Assembly: GCF_947387555.1 (NCBI RefSeq)
Contig: NZ_CANDNZ010000001.1
Location: 620,001-684,000, forward strand
Length of the DNA stretch: 64,000 nucleotides
Source: Thalassomonas sp. RHCl1
GTDB lineage: Bacteria > Pseudomonadota > Gammaproteobacteria > Enterobacterales > Alteromonadaceae
Reading direction: 5' to 3'
Shown: piece after piece, positions 62,949 through 64,000 of the stretch
How the letters are laid out: the number at the start of each line of letters is the position of its first letter
Position numbering within the stretch: the stretch's first letter is position 1
Notes under the pieces: generated by a model
What the model was told of the DNA's origin: nothing
The model's database searches: none
What the model saw: only the letters and a program-made list of their open reading frames with translations
Translations under genes and position numbers: made by a program

Positions 62949-63695
62949 TTATTTAAACAAATCTGTAATTTTGTCTTTTATCTTATCTGTGATTTTATCT
63001 TTAATTTTTTGTTTTTGCTCTTCTTTTGCTGCCTTGCTGATTTTTTTCAATACCTGCTTGATAATTTCACCGCCTAACTGGCTTGCTGGTAAACCCTGCT
63101 CGCCGCCAACCTTGGTCAGGCTGATTTCCGGTAAGGTGACCTGGTGAGCTTTATTGCCAAGCTGGCTCAGGTCTAAGGTCAGGGCAACCCCGGCAACCGT
63201 GATTTTTTCTACCCTGACTTTTGGCTCCGGCTGTTTTGCTTGTGTCGGCTCTTCGCTGGCAGGTTGCGAAGACTTATCTGATTTAGACAGGTTACGCTCC
63301 AGCGCATCTAAAATTTCGTTAAAGTTGGAAGTGCCGGCTTTTGATATCTCGACAAAGGCCTGGGGGGCAATAATACGGATTTCATCAATGACAATCGGCT
63401 CTTCGGTCAGGCTTTTGACATTAATATCTAAAGTAACATCTTCCATGGAGAAGGCATTTTTTTGCTGGTAGCTCGCAGGGTTGGCTAAGGTCAGCCCCTT
63501 AATGCTGCCGGCCCCCTGGGTCAGCTTAATATCCACCTCACCGACCGTGACTTGTTGCTCGGTATAGGCTTTGCCCTGCTGCTCTATCTGCTCTTTGATA
63601 AAGAGGTTGAGGGAGCCGCTGGCAAAAAACCAGAGGGCGCCGCCACAAAGTAATAATATGATAATTGCTATGCTTGCTAATTTGTTCACTGTCAC
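62949..63695 (-). CDS. AsmA-like membrane-anchored periplasmic protein
   Basis: 248 residues. One N-terminal helix (LASIAIIILLLCGGALWFFA), then blocks reminiscent of AsmA/TamB-type proteins: QVTVGEVDIKLTQGAGSIKGLTLANP, VTLDINVKSLTEEPIVIDEIRIIAPQAFVEI. A low-complexity Ser/Pro/Lys linker and a Lys-rich amphipathic C-terminus (KQKIKDKITDKIKDKITDLFK) follow. Such proteins are linked with lipid transport or outer-membrane homeostasis. It is shorter than full AsmA. Transcribed away from the partial gene at the window end. Confidence 0.8.
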   Translation of the reverse strand: MTVNKLASIAIIILLLCGGALWFFASGSLNLFIKEQIEQQGKAYTEQQVTVGEVDIKLTQGAGSIKGLTLANPASYQQKNAFSMEDVTLDINVKSLTEEPIVIDEIRIIAPQAFVEISKAGTSNFNEILDALERNLSKSDKSSQPASEEPTQAKQPEPKVRVEKITVAGVALTLDLSQLGNKAHQVTLPEISLTKVGGEQGLPASQLGGEIIKQVLKKISKAAKEEQKQKIKDKITDKIKDKITDLFK

Positions 63696-63926
63696 CGCCT
63701 GTTTAAATGTATTAATGAAATGATTATATCTTAATTATCACCGGGTTATATTTATTTTGTCTCATTAGCGGCAATTTCTGTGTTTTTTGCCCGTTCCCGT
63801 ATTTTTTGATGTACAAACTCTTGCGTAAATTTCGGTAAATTGCCATTTTTTTGGGTTAACTTGCCTCGAAGCATGGCTTTATCTAAGGTATAGTTGTTCA
63901 GTTAACAACCTGACTATAAAGAGATT

Positions 63927-64000
63927 ATGTCCAATTCCATTACCAGGCGCCTGCCGTTATTGCTACTTTTATCCCTGTTAATTGCTTTGGTGGCCTACTT
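63927..64000 (+). CDS. Partial gene at window end, N-terminal membrane segment
   Basis: ATG at 63927 after AAAGAG starts MSNSITRRLPLLLLLSLLI and continues past the window edge. The hydrophobic segment after two Arg suggests a membrane anchor or signal. Too short to assign. Confidence 0.55.
   Translation, partial: MSNSITRRLPLLLLLSLLIALVAY

Overview
The window looks like chromosome from a marine gammaproteobacterium of the Alteromonadales, most likely Colwelliaceae (Thalassomonas or Colwellia type). This rests on gene content and order: mutY beside yggL and trmB, suhB divergent from trmJ-cysE-iscRSUA-hscBA-fdx, several TonB receptors, PEP-CTERM proteins and DUF3015/DUF4105 envelope proteins. 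No database search was possible, so the genus is an inference.

Layout. 1-7.5 kb: housekeeping genes (mutY, yggL, trmB, a GntR regulator, a SulP transporter, a DUF1289 protein, yceI, cytochrome b561). 7.7-9.6 kb: tRNA-Phe, then two PEP-CTERM genes, one of them frameshifted. 9.8-12.6 kb: a periplasmic binding protein, a LysR regulator and a LysE exporter. 12.7-21 kb: suhB, trmJ, cysE and a complete isc iron-sulfur operon with three IscR-like sites in front of it. 21-26.9 kb: an A+T-rich insert of three large co-directional genes, flanked by an imperfect direct repeat of the fdx 3' end and its terminator. 26.9-31 kb: an ECF sigma factor with a YCII/DGPF partner, a SymE-like toxin with a possible antisense RNA, non-coding DNA, and a third PEP-CTERM gene. 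31-43.7 kb: a TonB receptor, an SDR/LysR pair, an RND efflux operon with a two-component system, and a pseudouridine synthase. 43.7-49 kb: a Fur-box-preceded siderophore receptor with DUF3649, PepSY and DUF3325 genes. 49-64 kb: a subtilisin, a LysR/rhodanese pair, a sterol-desaturase-like protein, a lone ExbD, a soluble chemoreceptor with four near-identical PAS repeats, a porin/PstS-like cluster, a lipoprotein hydrolase, DUF3015 and DUF4105 proteins, an AsmA-like protein and the start of one further gene.

The best candidate for an undescribed system is the insert at about 21.09-26.79 kb. It encodes a membrane-associated serine alpha/beta-hydrolase (GHSLG nucleophile motif), a 632-residue predicted outer-membrane lipoprotein and a roughly 642-residue exported coiled-coil protein. 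The three genes read as one operon behind a consensus sigma-70 promoter. The duplicated fdx end at both borders suggests that the block arrived by integration at the fdx 3' end, yet it carries no recombinase. The function is unknown.
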